Source of the DNA: an uncultured Lachnospiraceae bacterium
Lineage (GTDB): Bacteria > Bacillota > Clostridia > Lachnospirales > Lachnospiraceae
Direction: 5' to 3'
NCBI GenBank assembly: GCA_902793685.1
Contig: CADBEN010000004.1
Location: 55,061-119,060, forward strand
DNA: 64,000 nt
Below the pieces are notes generated by a model. The model was not told the origin of the DNA, made no database searches, and saw nothing but the letters and a program-made list of their open reading frames with translations. Numbering within the stretch: position 1 is the first letter of the stretch; each line of letters begins with the position of its first letter. Below are positions 1-7,966 of the stretch, piece by piece. The translations under genes were made by a program, and so were the position numbers.

Positions 1-2
1 AG

Positions 3-584
3 AAGAATCTGTACGTGACGGAGATCGGCCAGGTAGTCAACAAGATCATGGTCGAAAACTTCCCGGCGATCGTGGACCGGAAGTTTACCGCGAATCTGGA
101 GACGCTCCTGGACTCTGTCGGGGAAGGCAGCGTCGACTGGAAGACCGTCGTCAGGAACTTCTATCCGGACCTTGCCGCAGCGGTGGAGACGGCGGAAAAA
201 AATCTGGAAAGCGTGAAGATCGCGGACGAGGAGAGCGACGAGATCTGCGACGTCTGCGGACGCCGCATGGTCATAAAGTACGGCCCCCATGGAAAGTTCC
301 TTGCATGTCCCGGATTCCCGGAGTGCCGGAACACCAAGCCCTATCTTGAAAAGATCGGCGTGAACTGCCCGAAGTGCGGGAAGGCGCTGGTCCTGCGGCA
401 TTCGAAGAAAGGCCGCGTTTATTACGGCTGCGAGGGCAGCCCGGAATGCGATTTTATGAGCTGGGCGAGACCGGCGGAGAAGCCATGCCCCCGCTGCGGC
501 GGCTATATGGTGGTCCGCGGGAAGAAGCTTGTCTGCGCCGACCGGGAGTGCGGATATTCGGAAAAAGCGCCGGAAGAGGAATAA
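3..584 (+). CDS. topA: DNA topoisomerase I, C-terminal part (5' end outside window)
   Basis: The reading frame is open from the window edge, so only the C-terminal ~193 residues of a type IA topoisomerase, which relaxes negative supercoils, are present. The first visible residues (KNLYVTEIGQ) match the end of the topoisomerase core. Three four-cysteine zinc-ribbon repeats follow, each with a CxxCG knuckle and a second Cys pair: CDVCGRR...CPGFPEC, CPKCGKA...CEGSPEC and CPRCGGY...CADREC. These C-terminal ribbons bind single-stranded DNA in the family. The catalytic tyrosine lies upstream of the window. The topA-codY neighbourhood is common in Firmicutes. Identification is firm; the true start cannot be seen. 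Confidence 0.93.
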   Translation, partial: KNLYVTEIGQVVNKIMVENFPAIVDRKFTANLETLLDSVGEGSVDWKTVVRNFYPDLAAAVETAEKNLESVKIADEESDEICDVCGRRMVIKYGPHGKFLACPGFPECRNTKPYLEKIGVNCPKCGKALVLRHSKKGRVYYGCEGSPECDFMSWARPAEKPCPRCGGYMVVRGKKLVCADRECGYSEKAPEEE

Positions 585-680
585 TACGCTATTATTATTA
601 CATTATAGAAAAACTGAATGACAGAAATCTTGAGTTTCGTTTGCTAAAGTGTTAAACTTGTAAATTAAGGTAAAAGTCTT

Positions 681-695
681 AATTTTCAGGCAGCG
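681..695 (+). promoter_or_regulatory. candidate CodY box upstream of codY
   Basis: AATTTTCAG matches the first nine bases of the published CodY consensus AATTTTCWGAAAATT, but the second half matches at only one of six positions. It sits about 80 bases before codY in the 190-base topA-codY gap, where autoregulation would be expected. The half-match is visible; binding is inference. Confidence 0.25.
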
Positions 696-773
696 AAACT
701 GCCGATCGATGGTTCAGTCGGATTTACCTTGAACTAGAACAACCGGGATGTAGACAGCCTGCGGAGGGTAAAA

Positions 774-1562
774 ATGAGTGTCCAATTGCTCGACAAAACA
801 AGAAAGATCAATCAGTTATTGCAGAACAGTGATGCGAATAAGGTGATTTTCAGCGACATCTGCGCGGAGCTTGCGAAGATCTTCGGCGGACATACGCTGG
901 TCATCAGCAGCAAGGGAAAAGTCCTCGGAGCCGGGGTGTCCGGAAGGAAGGAGGATACCAGCAGACTGCTCCCGGAACGGGTCGGCAGTTTTGTGGATTC
1001 GCTCCTGAACGAACGTCTTCTTTCTATCCTCTCGACTAAGGAGAATGTGAATCTGGAGACGCTGGGATTCAACAAGGACGAGGAGGACACCTATCAGGCA
1101 ATCGTCTCCCCGATCTGCATTTCGGGAGACCGCCTCGGAACACTGTTCAGCTATAAAAAGGGCGCCGGCTTCGGCCTGGACGACATCATCATCAGCGAGT
1201 ATGCCGCGACGGTGATCGGCATGGCCATGCGCCAGAGCGTGAACGAGGAGTACGCGGAGGAAGCGCGGAAGATCCAGATCGTCCGCAGCGCCATCTCCAC
1301 GCTGAGCTTTTCCGAGATGGAAGCGATCCTTCACATCTTCGACGAGCTGAAGGGAAGCGAGGGCATTCTTGTGGCGAGCAAGATCGCGGACCGTGTCGGC
1401 ATCACCCGCTCGGTGATCGTCAACGCACTGCGGAAGTTCGAGAGCGCAGGCGTGATCGAGAGCCGCTCCAGCGGAATGCGGGGGACTTACATCAAGGTCC
1501 TGAACGACGCTGTCTTCGATGGGATCAAGAAAATCCGCGAGGAGGATGAGAATCTTCAGTAG
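774..1562 (+). CDS. codY: GTP-sensing global regulator CodY
   Basis: CodY is the Firmicutes regulator that binds GTP and branched-chain amino acids and represses amino-acid and nitrogen genes during good nutrition. The 262-residue length is typical. Residues 1-160 form the GAF-like effector domain. Residues 199-230 form a winged helix-turn-helix (VASKIADRVGITRSVIVNAL) followed by the conserved RSSGMRGTYIKV strand at 231-242. ATG at 774 follows a purine-rich GGAGGGTAAAA site. It stands between topA and rpsB, with a terminator after it, so it is probably transcribed alone. A weak CodY-like half box lies upstream. Confidence 0.97.
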   Translation: MSVQLLDKTRKINQLLQNSDANKVIFSDICAELAKIFGGHTLVISSKGKVLGAGVSGRKEDTSRLLPERVGSFVDSLLNERLLSILSTKENVNLETLGFNKDEEDTYQAIVSPICISGDRLGTLFSYKKGAGFGLDDIIISEYAATVIGMAMRQSVNEEYAEEARKIQIVRSAISTLSFSEMEAILHIFDELKGSEGILVASKIADRVGITRSVIVNALRKFESAGVIESRSSGMRGTYIKVLNDAVFDGIKKIREEDENLQ

Positions 1563-1603
1563 GTTAACGGTTTATGCCGGAAAGAAAATTCCTGAAATCT
1601 GTG

Positions 1604-1634
1604 AATGACGGGGCTTGTCCCCGTCATTTATTTA
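1604..1634 (+). terminator. Rho-independent terminator after codY
   Basis: A perfect 10-bp stem (aatgacgggg/ccccgtcatt) with a short loop is followed by a T-rich run. It lies about 40 bases after the codY stop and overlaps the -35 region proposed for rpsB. Confidence 0.7.
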
Positions 1635-1643
1635 TGCTATATT
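1615..1643 (+). promoter_or_regulatory. probable rpsB-tsf promoter
   Basis: TTGTCC and TATATT are separated by 17 bases. Transcription from here would give a leader of about 120 bases before rpsB. The leader holds several short GC-rich inverted repeats, for example ggcc...ggcc and tgcc...ggca. The -35 is only a partial match. Confidence 0.45.
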
Positions 1644-1769
1644 GTTACAGTTGCAGGCCTCTCGGGGCCAGAATACACGTCCGCGGTCCGGAAACCGGGT
1701 GCTGCCCAGTCCTGGCAGTGGATTCCAGGGAAAACGGACGGAAGATCAAACCATACGGAGGTAAATAAA

Positions 1770-2534
1770 ATGGGCGTAGTTTCTATGAAGCAGTTACTTG
1801 AAGCAGGTGTGCATTTCGGTCATCAGACCAGAAGATGGAACCCCAAGATGGCGCCGTACATCTACACCGAGCGCAACGGGATCCACATCATCGACCTTCA
1901 GAAGACGGTCGGCATGGTCGACGACGCGTACAAGGCAGTCGAAGAGATCGTCGCCAACGGCGGCACCATCCTCTTTGTCGGCACCAAGAAGCAGGCTCAG
2001 GACGCGATCCGTGAGGAAGCGACCCGCTGCGGTATGTTCTATGTCAATGAGAGATGGCTCGGCGGCATGCTCACCAACTTCAAGACCATCCAGTCCCGCA
2101 TCAAGAGACTTCAGAAGATCGAAGAGATGAGCCAGGACGGCACCTTCGACGTTCTTCCGAAGAAGGAAGTCATCGCTCTGAAGAAGGAGTGGGAGAAGCT
2201 GGAGAAGAACCTGGGCGGCATCAAGGAGATGAAGAAGGTCCCGGATGCGATCGTCATCATCGACCCGAAGAAGGAGCGCATCTGCGTTTCCGAGGCTCAC
2301 GCTCTGAACATCCCGCTGATCGGCATCGCTGACACCAACTGTGATCCGGAAGAGCTGTCCTGGATCATCCCGGGCAACGACGACGCGATCCGTGCCGTCA
2401 GACTGATCGTCTCCAAGATGGCTGACGCTGTCATCGAGGCAAACCAGGGCAACGAGCAGCAGGCGCAGGTCGAGGCTGAGGGTGAGGACACCGCAGCAGC
2501 AGCGATCGCAGAAGCTATCCAGAACGCGCAGTAA
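1770..2534 (+). CDS. rpsB: 30S ribosomal protein S2
   Basis: S2 is a late-assembling 30S subunit protein needed for S1 recruitment and initiation. The 254-residue product begins [19 protein letters not shown], the classic S2 N-terminus, and carries the [11 protein letters not shown] and GTKKQAQ segments. ATG 1770 is chosen over upstream in-frame codons because GGAGG ends nine bases before it and homologous S2 proteins start here. The tail is acidic and alanine-rich ([16 protein letters not shown]). tsf follows after 22 bases, the usual rpsB-tsf operon. Confidence 0.98.
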   Translation: MGVVSMKQLLEAGVHFGHQTRRWNPKMAPYIYTERNGIHIIDLQKTVGMVDDAYKAVEEIVANGGTILFVGTKKQAQDAIREEATRCGMFYVNERWLGGMLTNFKTIQSRIKRLQKIEEMSQDGTFDVLPKKEVIALKKEWEKLEKNLGGIKEMKKVPDAIVIIDPKKERICVSEAHALNIPLIGIADTNCDPEELSWIIPGNDDAIRAVRLIVSKMADAVIEANQGNEQQAQVEAEGEDTAAAAIAEAIQNAQ

Positions 2535-2556
2535 TTTTCCCAAGGAGGAACGAACA

Positions 2557-3498
2557 ATGGCAGCAGTTACAGCAGCACTCGTAAAAGAACTCAGAGAGAT
2601 GACCGGCGCCGGCATGATGGACTGCAAGAAGGCCCTGACCGCAACCGACGGCGATATGGACAAGGCAGTTGATTTCCTTCGTGAGAAGGGCCTGGCAGGC
2701 GCACAGAAGAAGGCCGGCCGCATCGCGGCAGAGGGCATTGTCGACACCATGGTCAGCGAGGACGGCAAGAGCGCAGTCATCGTCGAGGTCAATGCAGAGA
2801 CCGACTTCGTCGCAAAGAACGAGAAGTTCCGCAACTATGTCGCAGAGGTCGCAAAGCAGGCTCTGACCACCACCGCAGCTGACATGGACGCATTCTTCGC
2901 TGAGCCGTGGGCAGGCGATCCGGCCCTGACCGTGAAGGAAGAGCTTTCCAGCATGATCTCCGTCATCGGTGAGAACATGAACATCCGCCGCTTCCAGCAG
3001 GTCAAGGAAGACAACGGCGTTATCGTCTCCTACATCCACGCAGGCGGCAAGATCGGCGTCCTGGTCGATGTCGAGACCAACGTTGTCAACGACGCTGTCA
3101 AGGAGATGGCTAAGAACGTCGCGATGCAGGTCGCAGCTCTGAAGCCGCTGTACACCAACAGCAAGGAAGTCAGCGCTGACTATATTGCACGCGAGAAGGA
3201 GATCCTCCTTGCACAGATCATGAATGATCCGAAGGAAGCTTCCAAGCCGGAGAAGGTCATCCAGGGCATGATCCAGGGCCGTATCAACAAGGAATTGAAG
3301 GAGATCGTCCTTCTGGACCAGGTCTACGTCAAGGCTGAGGACGGCAAGCAGAGTGTTGCGAAGTACGTCGAGCAGGTCGCCAAGGAGCAGGGCGCGAAGA
3401 TCGCTGTCAAGGGATTTGTCCGCTACGAGACCGGCGAGGGCATGGAGCACAAGTCTGAGAACTTCGCAGAGGAAGTTGCGAAGCAGATGGCGAAGTAA
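2557..3498 (+). CDS. tsf: translation elongation factor Ts
   Basis: EF-Ts exchanges GDP for GTP on EF-Tu. The 313-residue protein has the N-terminal UBA-like helix bundle with TGAGMMDCKKAL, followed by the conserved TDFVAKNEKF segment and a dimerisation core. The ATG at 2557 has an AAGGAGG site seven bases upstream; an in-frame upstream extension into rpsB lacks support. It shares a transcript with rpsB and ends at a strong terminator. In many Firmicutes pyrH-frr follows directly, but here those genes lie 17.7 kb downstream. Confidence 0.98.
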   Translation: MAAVTAALVKELREMTGAGMMDCKKALTATDGDMDKAVDFLREKGLAGAQKKAGRIAAEGIVDTMVSEDGKSAVIVEVNAETDFVAKNEKFRNYVAEVAKQALTTTAADMDAFFAEPWAGDPALTVKEELSSMISVIGENMNIRRFQQVKEDNGVIVSYIHAGGKIGVLVDVETNVVNDAVKEMAKNVAMQVAALKPLYTNSKEVSADYIAREKEILLAQIMNDPKEASKPEKVIQGMIQGRINKELKEIVLLDQVYVKAEDGKQSVAKYVEQVAKEQGAKIAVKGFVRYETGEGMEHKSENFAEEVAKQMAK

Positions 3499-3520
3499 TC
3501 TGCCTCACTGAAGAAACAAA

Positions 3521-3564
3521 AGACCGGGAAATCTGGAAAGCCGGATTTCCCGGTCTTCTTTTTT
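3521..3564 (+). terminator. terminator of rpsB-tsf
   Basis: A 13-bp perfect stem (agaccgggaaatc/gatttcccggtct) with a 10-base loop is followed by TCTTTTTT, 22 bases after the tsf stop. Confidence 0.85.
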
Positions 3565-3595
3565 CCGGCCGCCGGTCCATATTCACGCGCACTTC

Positions 3596-3624
3596 TTGCA
3601 GAACGCACCGAGATGCAGTAGAAT
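3596..3624 (+). promoter_or_regulatory. promoter of the 36-residue gene
   Basis: TTGCAG and TAGAAT are separated by exactly 17 bases, close to a vegetative sigma-A promoter. It lies between the tsf terminator and the small gene at 3664. Confidence 0.6.
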
Positions 3625-3663
3625 AGTTAAGGACTTGCACTATATATGGCGGAGGGGCGCGAT

Positions 3664-3774
3664 ATGCAGGAATCAGAGAACGACAAATGGATCGAGGAAC
3701 ATCCGTGGCTGAACGAACAGGTAGAGATCGACGATGTCCTGCGTTACAGCCTGGATGAGATCCGGGTGTCGTGA
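3664..3774 (+). CDS. 36-residue acidic protein, function unknown
   Basis: This short gene encodes a 36-residue acidic product with no membrane segment or signal. It reads MQESENDKWIEEHPWLNEQV and ends SLDEIRVS, with an aromatic-charged first half. Support for expression is strong for its size: a sigma-A-like promoter with 17-base spacing at 3596-3624, a GGAGGGG ribosome site ten bases before ATG, and a perfect 17-bp terminator starting nine bases after the stop. I recognise no family. It could be a small regulatory or binding protein, or a translated segment of a small RNA. Confidence 0.6.
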   Translation: MQESENDKWIEEHPWLNEQVEIDDVLRYSLDEIRVS

Positions 3775-3783
3775 GAGGAATCG

Positions 3784-3823
3784 CATCAAAAAGACCGCCG
3801 GGAAAACGGCGGTCTTTTTGATG
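3784..3823 (+). terminator. bidirectional-looking terminator after the 36-residue gene
   Basis: A 17-bp perfect inverted repeat (catcaaaaagaccgccg and its complement) with a six-base loop ggaaaa has a T run within the descending arm. Confidence 0.85.
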
Positions 3824-4041
3824 TGCAGCGTCTGTTTTGCCGCCTCTGAGGCAGAAGGAGCGCGGAGAAGCAAGGCGACCCGGTCTTCGGAGCGGGGACC
3901 CGGAAGGAAATATAAAGCTGTTTTCAGTGCCGGGAAGAGAACGGCAGGAGACGGGGGACTGAGCAGGAGCGCTTTCCCGGCACACAGATCTGTGGTATCA
4001 TGGAGAAACCGCAAAACGATCATTCAGGAGGAGAATACCCT

Positions 4042-4353
4042 ATGGATTTTAAAAAGTATCTTGGAAAGCACGTGCTGGACAATGTTGAGGATGTTATCGT
4101 CCCCGACGTGGATCTGGTGGACGATCTCGGCAACATGCTGAATGTATATTTCCCTCTGGAGCAGTTCGAGGACGCGCCGGAGAAGCTTCTCCGCACGGGA
4201 CTGCTGGTGTTTTACGACGTCGACCGCAGCGTCACGGACATCCTGACCACGGCGATGGTCCTGGAAGAAGGAAAGAAGCCGGCGGAGATGGATCCGGTGA
4301 TGTGCGAGGACGAGGAACTTATCGCGGCAGTTCTGGACCGTATCCTGGACTGA
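4042..4353 (+). CDS. 103-residue acidic protein of unknown function
   Basis: This is a small, strongly acidic soluble protein (MDFKKYLGKHVLDNVEDVIV...LDRILD) with no recognised domain, signal or membrane segment. ATG 4042 is chosen because AGGAGGAG ends eight bases upstream; a longer in-frame start at 4000 would place that site inside the gene. It stands between the 36-residue gene and the transaldolase in the same direction, with about 200 apparently non-coding bases before it. A TATCAT at about 4000 could be its -10. No function is proposed. Confidence 0.65.
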   Translation: MDFKKYLGKHVLDNVEDVIVPDVDLVDDLGNMLNVYFPLEQFEDAPEKLLRTGLLVFYDVDRSVTDILTTAMVLEEGKKPAEMDPVMCEDEELIAAVLDRILD

Positions 4354-4371
4354 ATGCTTCCCGGCCGGGAC

Positions 4372-4395
4372 TTTTCGTTTTCGGCAAAACGAAAA
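4372..4395. repeat. perfect 10-bp inverted repeat before the transaldolase gene
   Basis: TTTTCGTTTT-CGGC-AAAACGAAAA lies 18 bases after the preceding stop and about 90 bases before the transaldolase start. It could be an operator for the aldolase gene or a terminator without a strong downstream T run. Only the symmetry is seen. Confidence 0.5.
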
Positions 4396-4483
4396 TGTAT
4401 ACAGGGCAGATCCCGCCGGAACATGTTATGATATTTACGTCAGATAATTTTGGGTTCCGTCGCCGCGACGGGGAAAGGAAGAC

Positions 4484-5140
4484 ATGAAGTTTTTTATTGA
4501 TACCGCGAATGTAGAAGAAATCAGAGAAGCAGCAGCCATGGGCATCATCGCAGGCGTCACCACCAATCCGTCGCTGATCGCGAAGGAAGGCAGAGACTAC
4601 ATGGAGACCCTGAAGGAGATCACCACCATCGTCGACGGACCGATCTCCGGCGAGGTCAAGGCCAGCACCACGAAGGCAGAGGACATGATCGTCGAGGGAC
4701 GCGCCATCGCGGCGATGCACCCGAACATGGTCGTAAAGATCCCGATGACCACCGAAGGTCTGAAGGCTGTCAAGGTTCTTGCTTCCGAGGGCATCAAGAC
4801 CAACGTCACCCTGATCTTCTCCGCAGGCCAGGCCCTTCTTGCGGCACGCGCAGGCGCAACCTATGTTTCTCCCTTCCTCGGAAGACTGGACGACATCTCC
4901 ACCGACGGCATCGCCCTGATCGAGGATATCATGGATATCTTCAGCGTCTACGCTGACATTGACACCCAGGTCATCTGCGCTTCCGTCCGCCATCCGATCC
5001 ACATCCTTCAGTGCGCGAAGACCGGCGCGGACATCGCGACCGTCCCGTACAAGGTCCTGATGCAGATGGTGAAGCACCCGCTGACCGACATCGGCATCGA
5101 CAAGTTCAAGAAGGACTACGAGGCAGTTTTCGGAAAGTAA
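4484..5140 (+). CDS. tal: transaldolase, small FSA-like subfamily
   Basis: This class I aldolase of the pentose phosphate pathway transfers a dihydroxyacetone unit between sugar phosphates. The 218 residues are the short transaldolase/fructose-6-phosphate aldolase form. Visible features are [10 protein letters not shown] at the N-terminus, TTNPSLI at 26-32, the Schiff-base Lys85 in VVKIPMT, and VSPFLGR near 129-134. The residue aligned with Tyr131 of E. coli FSA is Phe131, which in the family marks transaldolase rather than fructose-6-phosphate aldolase. It is a single gene with an AAAGGAA ribosome site and a terminator behind it. Confidence 0.92.
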   Translation: MKFFIDTANVEEIREAAAMGIIAGVTTNPSLIAKEGRDYMETLKEITTIVDGPISGEVKASTTKAEDMIVEGRAIAAMHPNMVVKIPMTTEGLKAVKVLASEGIKTNVTLIFSAGQALLAARAGATYVSPFLGRLDDISTDGIALIEDIMDIFSVYADIDTQVICASVRHPIHILQCAKTGADIATVPYKVLMQMVKHPLTDIGIDKFKKDYEAVFGK

Positions 5141-5177
5141 AGAACCGGGACCGGCTTCCTTTTTAAGAAAAAACCGG

Positions 5178-5245
5178 AAGGAGCCTTCACATAAAGAACA
5201 CAGACAGTCTGTATTCTTTTTGTGAGGGCTCCTTCTCTGTTTTTG
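5178..5245 (+). terminator. terminator after transaldolase
   Basis: gaaggagccttcaca pairs with tgtgagggctccttc (one mismatch, which can wobble), enclosing about 28 bases, and is followed by TCTGTTTTT. Confidence 0.65.
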
Positions 5246-5334
5246 CGCGAGCCATTCTGATATGATAGATATAAATAACTCATGACTTAGTCACGAGTAT
5301 CCATACGCCAGACACTGTGAAAGGAGGGCGGACG

Positions 5335-6684
5335 ATGCCGGAGAACGGAAACGGAACGATCGATTATGCAGCCATCGATTACGAGCATTTCGATCTTGAA
5401 CAGTATCTTGAAGAAGTGCGCGATGACATCCCGCGGCCCAACATCATGATCTGCGGCGGGACCGGCGTGGGAAAAAGCAGCCTCGTCAACAGCATCTTCC
5501 GCATGGAGCTTGCGGAGGTCGGTTCCGGCGGAGTCCGCGGGACTGAGGGGATCCGCCGTTATACCACGAAGGACGCGCTGGTGACGCTCTACGATTCCGA
5601 GGGATATGAGATCGGCGGCCCCGCGCAGGAGCATTATTATGCGGATATTCTCGGCGTCATCGGCGAGAAGCGCAGGAAAGCGGCGGGGCAGATCTCCGAG
5701 CAGATCCACGAGGTCTGGTACTGTGTCTCGGCCGGAGGCAAGCGCTTTCTGGATGCGGACAGAGACGTGATCGAGGCGGTCCGCCTGGCGGGGGTCCCGG
5801 TGTGCGTGATCCTGACGAAGGTGGACACGGTCGATGAAGAAGAACTGGAGCAGCTGAAGCGGGAGGTGCGGAGATCTCTGCACAGAGGAAGGCTCGGCAG
5901 GATCCAGGCTGCCGCCGGGAAAAACGAACCGCGGAGACAGCCGGAGGAGATCGAGATCTTCACCTGGTCTGCGATGCTGGACGACGCGCCGCCGGAGATC
6001 CGGGACGCCTACGTGCAGCGGGAACCGCTGCTTTCCTGGGCTTCTGAACACCTGGACGAATCCCTGCGCTACGCGCTTCTTTCCGCTGTGAAGGGCGGGA
6101 TCCGGGAAAAGCGGGAGCTTCTGGTAAAGGAAGTGATCCCGAAGTATATGCTTCGGGCCGGCGGCATCGTCACGGCCACTTCCTTTGTGACGGTCCCCTT
6201 CACCGATTCGGTGGCATTGACGGGACTGCAGACGCTGATGGCGGGAGAGATCATCCGCTTTTTCGGCATCGACTCCGACGTGAAGGACGTGGCGAAGGGA
6301 CTGGCCGGGGCTTCACTGGTCTCTTACTGCGGGAGAACGCTTTCCACTCAGCTGATCTCCCTGATCCCGGTGGTGAACGGCGCCGTGAAGACAGCGGTGA
6401 ACCTTTCCGTGGCGGTCTCCCTGACGGGGACTCTGGGCGCGGCGATGGCGTATCTCTGCGAACAGTACCTCACCTTCTGCGTGGATCTGAACGGGAAGGC
6501 AAACCTGCCGTTCTCCGATTTTCTGACGGAGGAACGGATCCTGGCCGCCATGAAGCTGGTGCAGGGAAGCCTCGGAAAGGACGGAGAGCGCGTCAGCGGG
6601 AAAACGACCGCGAAAGAGCTGGCGCAGTATTTTGTGAAACAGATGCTGAATGATCTGATGAAGGGGAGCGGATGGAAATCCTGA
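5335..6684 (+). CDS. GTPase with hydrophobic C-terminal DUF697-like domain
   Basis: This 449-residue TRAFAC-class GTPase has G1 at 41-48 (GGTGVGKS), G3 DSEG at 87-90, G4 TKVD at 161-164 and a G5-like SAM at 212-214. Residues ~275-385 are rich in hydrophobic helices (ATSFVTVPFTDSVALTGLQT and a second glycine-rich helix), like DUF697 domains that follow Era/IRG-type GTPases, so membrane contact is likely. ATG 5335 is preferred because AAAGGAGGG lies seven bases upstream; a GTG at 5317 sits before that site. The stop overlaps the next GTPase gene by 13 bases, so the two are probably made together. The substrate process is unknown. Confidence 0.8.
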   Translation: MPENGNGTIDYAAIDYEHFDLEQYLEEVRDDIPRPNIMICGGTGVGKSSLVNSIFRMELAEVGSGGVRGTEGIRRYTTKDALVTLYDSEGYEIGGPAQEHYYADILGVIGEKRRKAAGQISEQIHEVWYCVSAGGKRFLDADRDVIEAVRLAGVPVCVILTKVDTVDEEELEQLKREVRRSLHRGRLGRIQAAAGKNEPRRQPEEIEIFTWSAMLDDAPPEIRDAYVQREPLLSWASEHLDESLRYALLSAVKGGIREKRELLVKEVIPKYMLRAGGIVTATSFVTVPFTDSVALTGLQTLMAGEIIRFFGIDSDVKDVAKGLAGASLVSYCGRTLSTQLISLIPVVNGAVKTAVNLSVAVSLTGTLGAAMAYLCEQYLTFCVDLNGKANLPFSDFLTEERILAAMKLVQGSLGKDGERVSGKTTAKELAQYFVKQMLNDLMKGSGWKS

Positions 6685-7775
6685 CGGCAAATGTTCTTCT
6701 GATCGGCCGCTCTGCGGCCGGAAAAAGCTCGCTCTTAAACTATCTGTTCGGGCAGGAGATCGAGCGTACCGGCGCGGGCGGCGCCTGCACCGGGCGGGGG
6801 ATCTTTGAGCACAGCTTTATGGTGCATGAGAGATTCCGGCTCCGGGTTTCCGACACCTGGGGGCTGGAACCGGACAAGGCAGAGGAGTGGGAGGAGCTGA
6901 TCCTTCAGGATATCCGGCGCCATGACGCGGGCCGGATCGCGGACTGGTATCACACCATTCTCTACTGCATCAACCTGAATACGGCAAGGATCGAAGAGTT
7001 CGAGCGCGGTATCCTGCGGCGCCTGACGGCGGAGGGGAACCATATCCTCGTGGTGCTGACCCATGCCGACTGCGCCGGTGCGGCAGAGACCACAGCGGCA
7101 TTCCGCACCCTGCTGCTTCAGGACGGCATTCCGGCGGACAGCATCGTCCCCGTCTGCAGTGTCGTGAGGAAGACCATCGGCGGCACCGGGGGGAATCAGT
7201 TCGGAAGGGAGCTCCTTCTGGACCGGATCCGGGAAGGACTGTGGGAGCGCATCGTGGAGCGGGCGCCGGGAAGCGCCCGGGCAGAAGCGGAGGCGCTGAT
7301 CGACCGGGCGGAAGCAGCCTGCGCTGCCTACGCGGAGAAGTACATTACGCTTTTCAACATGCACTCGGACAGGAACTACCAAAAGCTTAACCGGATCTGC
7401 GGCGAGGTCCTCGGGAGATGCCTTTCCGACGTGCAGCGCTGCTACGAGGACCGGGTGACGGAATCGGTGCGCTTTTACCTGCAGCTCGTGAACCGCGGGG
7501 ATCCGGATGGATTTTCCGCAAACACGAAGGAGCGGATAGAGCACGCAATCCCTCTGAACTTCCGGAAGAACTGGGAGGAAAAGATTTCGGAGAACGTGCG
7601 GGGGATCCTGTTCAGCTTCGTGCCGGGCGTAAACATTCTGTTCCCGCGGCGGCTCCTGCAGAAAAACCGCGCCCGGTACGTAAACCGTGTCCGCGCAGTG
7701 ACCCGGAAGATGCGGGCATCCCTGCCGGAAGCCGAATCCCGCCTCCGCACATCCCTCGAACATCTTTCGGTATGA
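6672..7775 (+). CDS. second GTPase of an overlapping pair
   Basis: This 367-residue GTPase has G1 GRSAAGKS at 12-19 and G3 DTWG at 61-64. Its G4 is THAD at 130-133 in place of N/TKxD, losing the usual lysine. The C-terminal half is helical and charged, with a short hydrophobic stretch (FSFVPGVNILF) near residue 315. Unlike its neighbour it lacks the long hydrophobic domain. ATG 6672 overlaps the upstream GTPase stop by 13 bases with GGGGAG just before it, indicating translational coupling. The pair may form a hetero-oligomer; this is inference from gene overlap. Confidence 0.75.
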   Translation: MEILTANVLLIGRSAAGKSSLLNYLFGQEIERTGAGGACTGRGIFEHSFMVHERFRLRVSDTWGLEPDKAEEWEELILQDIRRHDAGRIADWYHTILYCINLNTARIEEFERGILRRLTAEGNHILVVLTHADCAGAAETTAAFRTLLLQDGIPADSIVPVCSVVRKTIGGTGGNQFGRELLLDRIREGLWERIVERAPGSARAEAEALIDRAEAACAAYAEKYITLFNMHSDRNYQKLNRICGEVLGRCLSDVQRCYEDRVTESVRFYLQLVNRGDPDGFSANTKERIEHAIPLNFRKNWEEKISENVRGILFSFVPGVNILFPRRLLQKNRARYVNRVRAVTRKMRASLPEAESRLRTSLEHLSV

Positions 7776-7781
7776 AAAAAA

Positions 7782-7941
7782 GACCGTCCTCAAAACCCTT
7801 GATCTACCTTCGTGATCCGCTCGGATGTATCTGAGCTTTTCGTTCGGTCGAGTGGCCTTCGGCATACTCTCCGTCACGAAAAGCTCAACATCCGCGGATC
7901 ACTCAGTCGATCTGCGATGGTTTTGAGAGACGGTTTTTTTT
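7782..7941. terminator. 160-base near-perfect hairpin between convergent genes
   Basis: Both arms pair over most of their length. tgagcttttcgt (7832) pairs with acgaaaagctca (7876), gtgatccgc with gcggatcac, ggatgt with acatcc, and gaccgtc..ctcaaaacc with ggttttgagagacggt. Only small bulges and a 32-base loop interrupt it. The left side starts with an A run and the right side ends in eight T, so it can stop transcription from the GTPase genes and from the esterase on the other strand. The size is far above a normal terminator, and a palindromic repeat or MITE-like element is an alternative. Confidence 0.7.
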
Positions 7942-7966
7942 CTTGCAAGGTGTCTTGCGTTTCCTG

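Noticed and set aside
3734-4141. 135-codon plus-strand frame
   Set aside because: It overlaps the 36-codon gene, the terminator and the 103-residue gene in another frame, and its product is low-complexity without family features.
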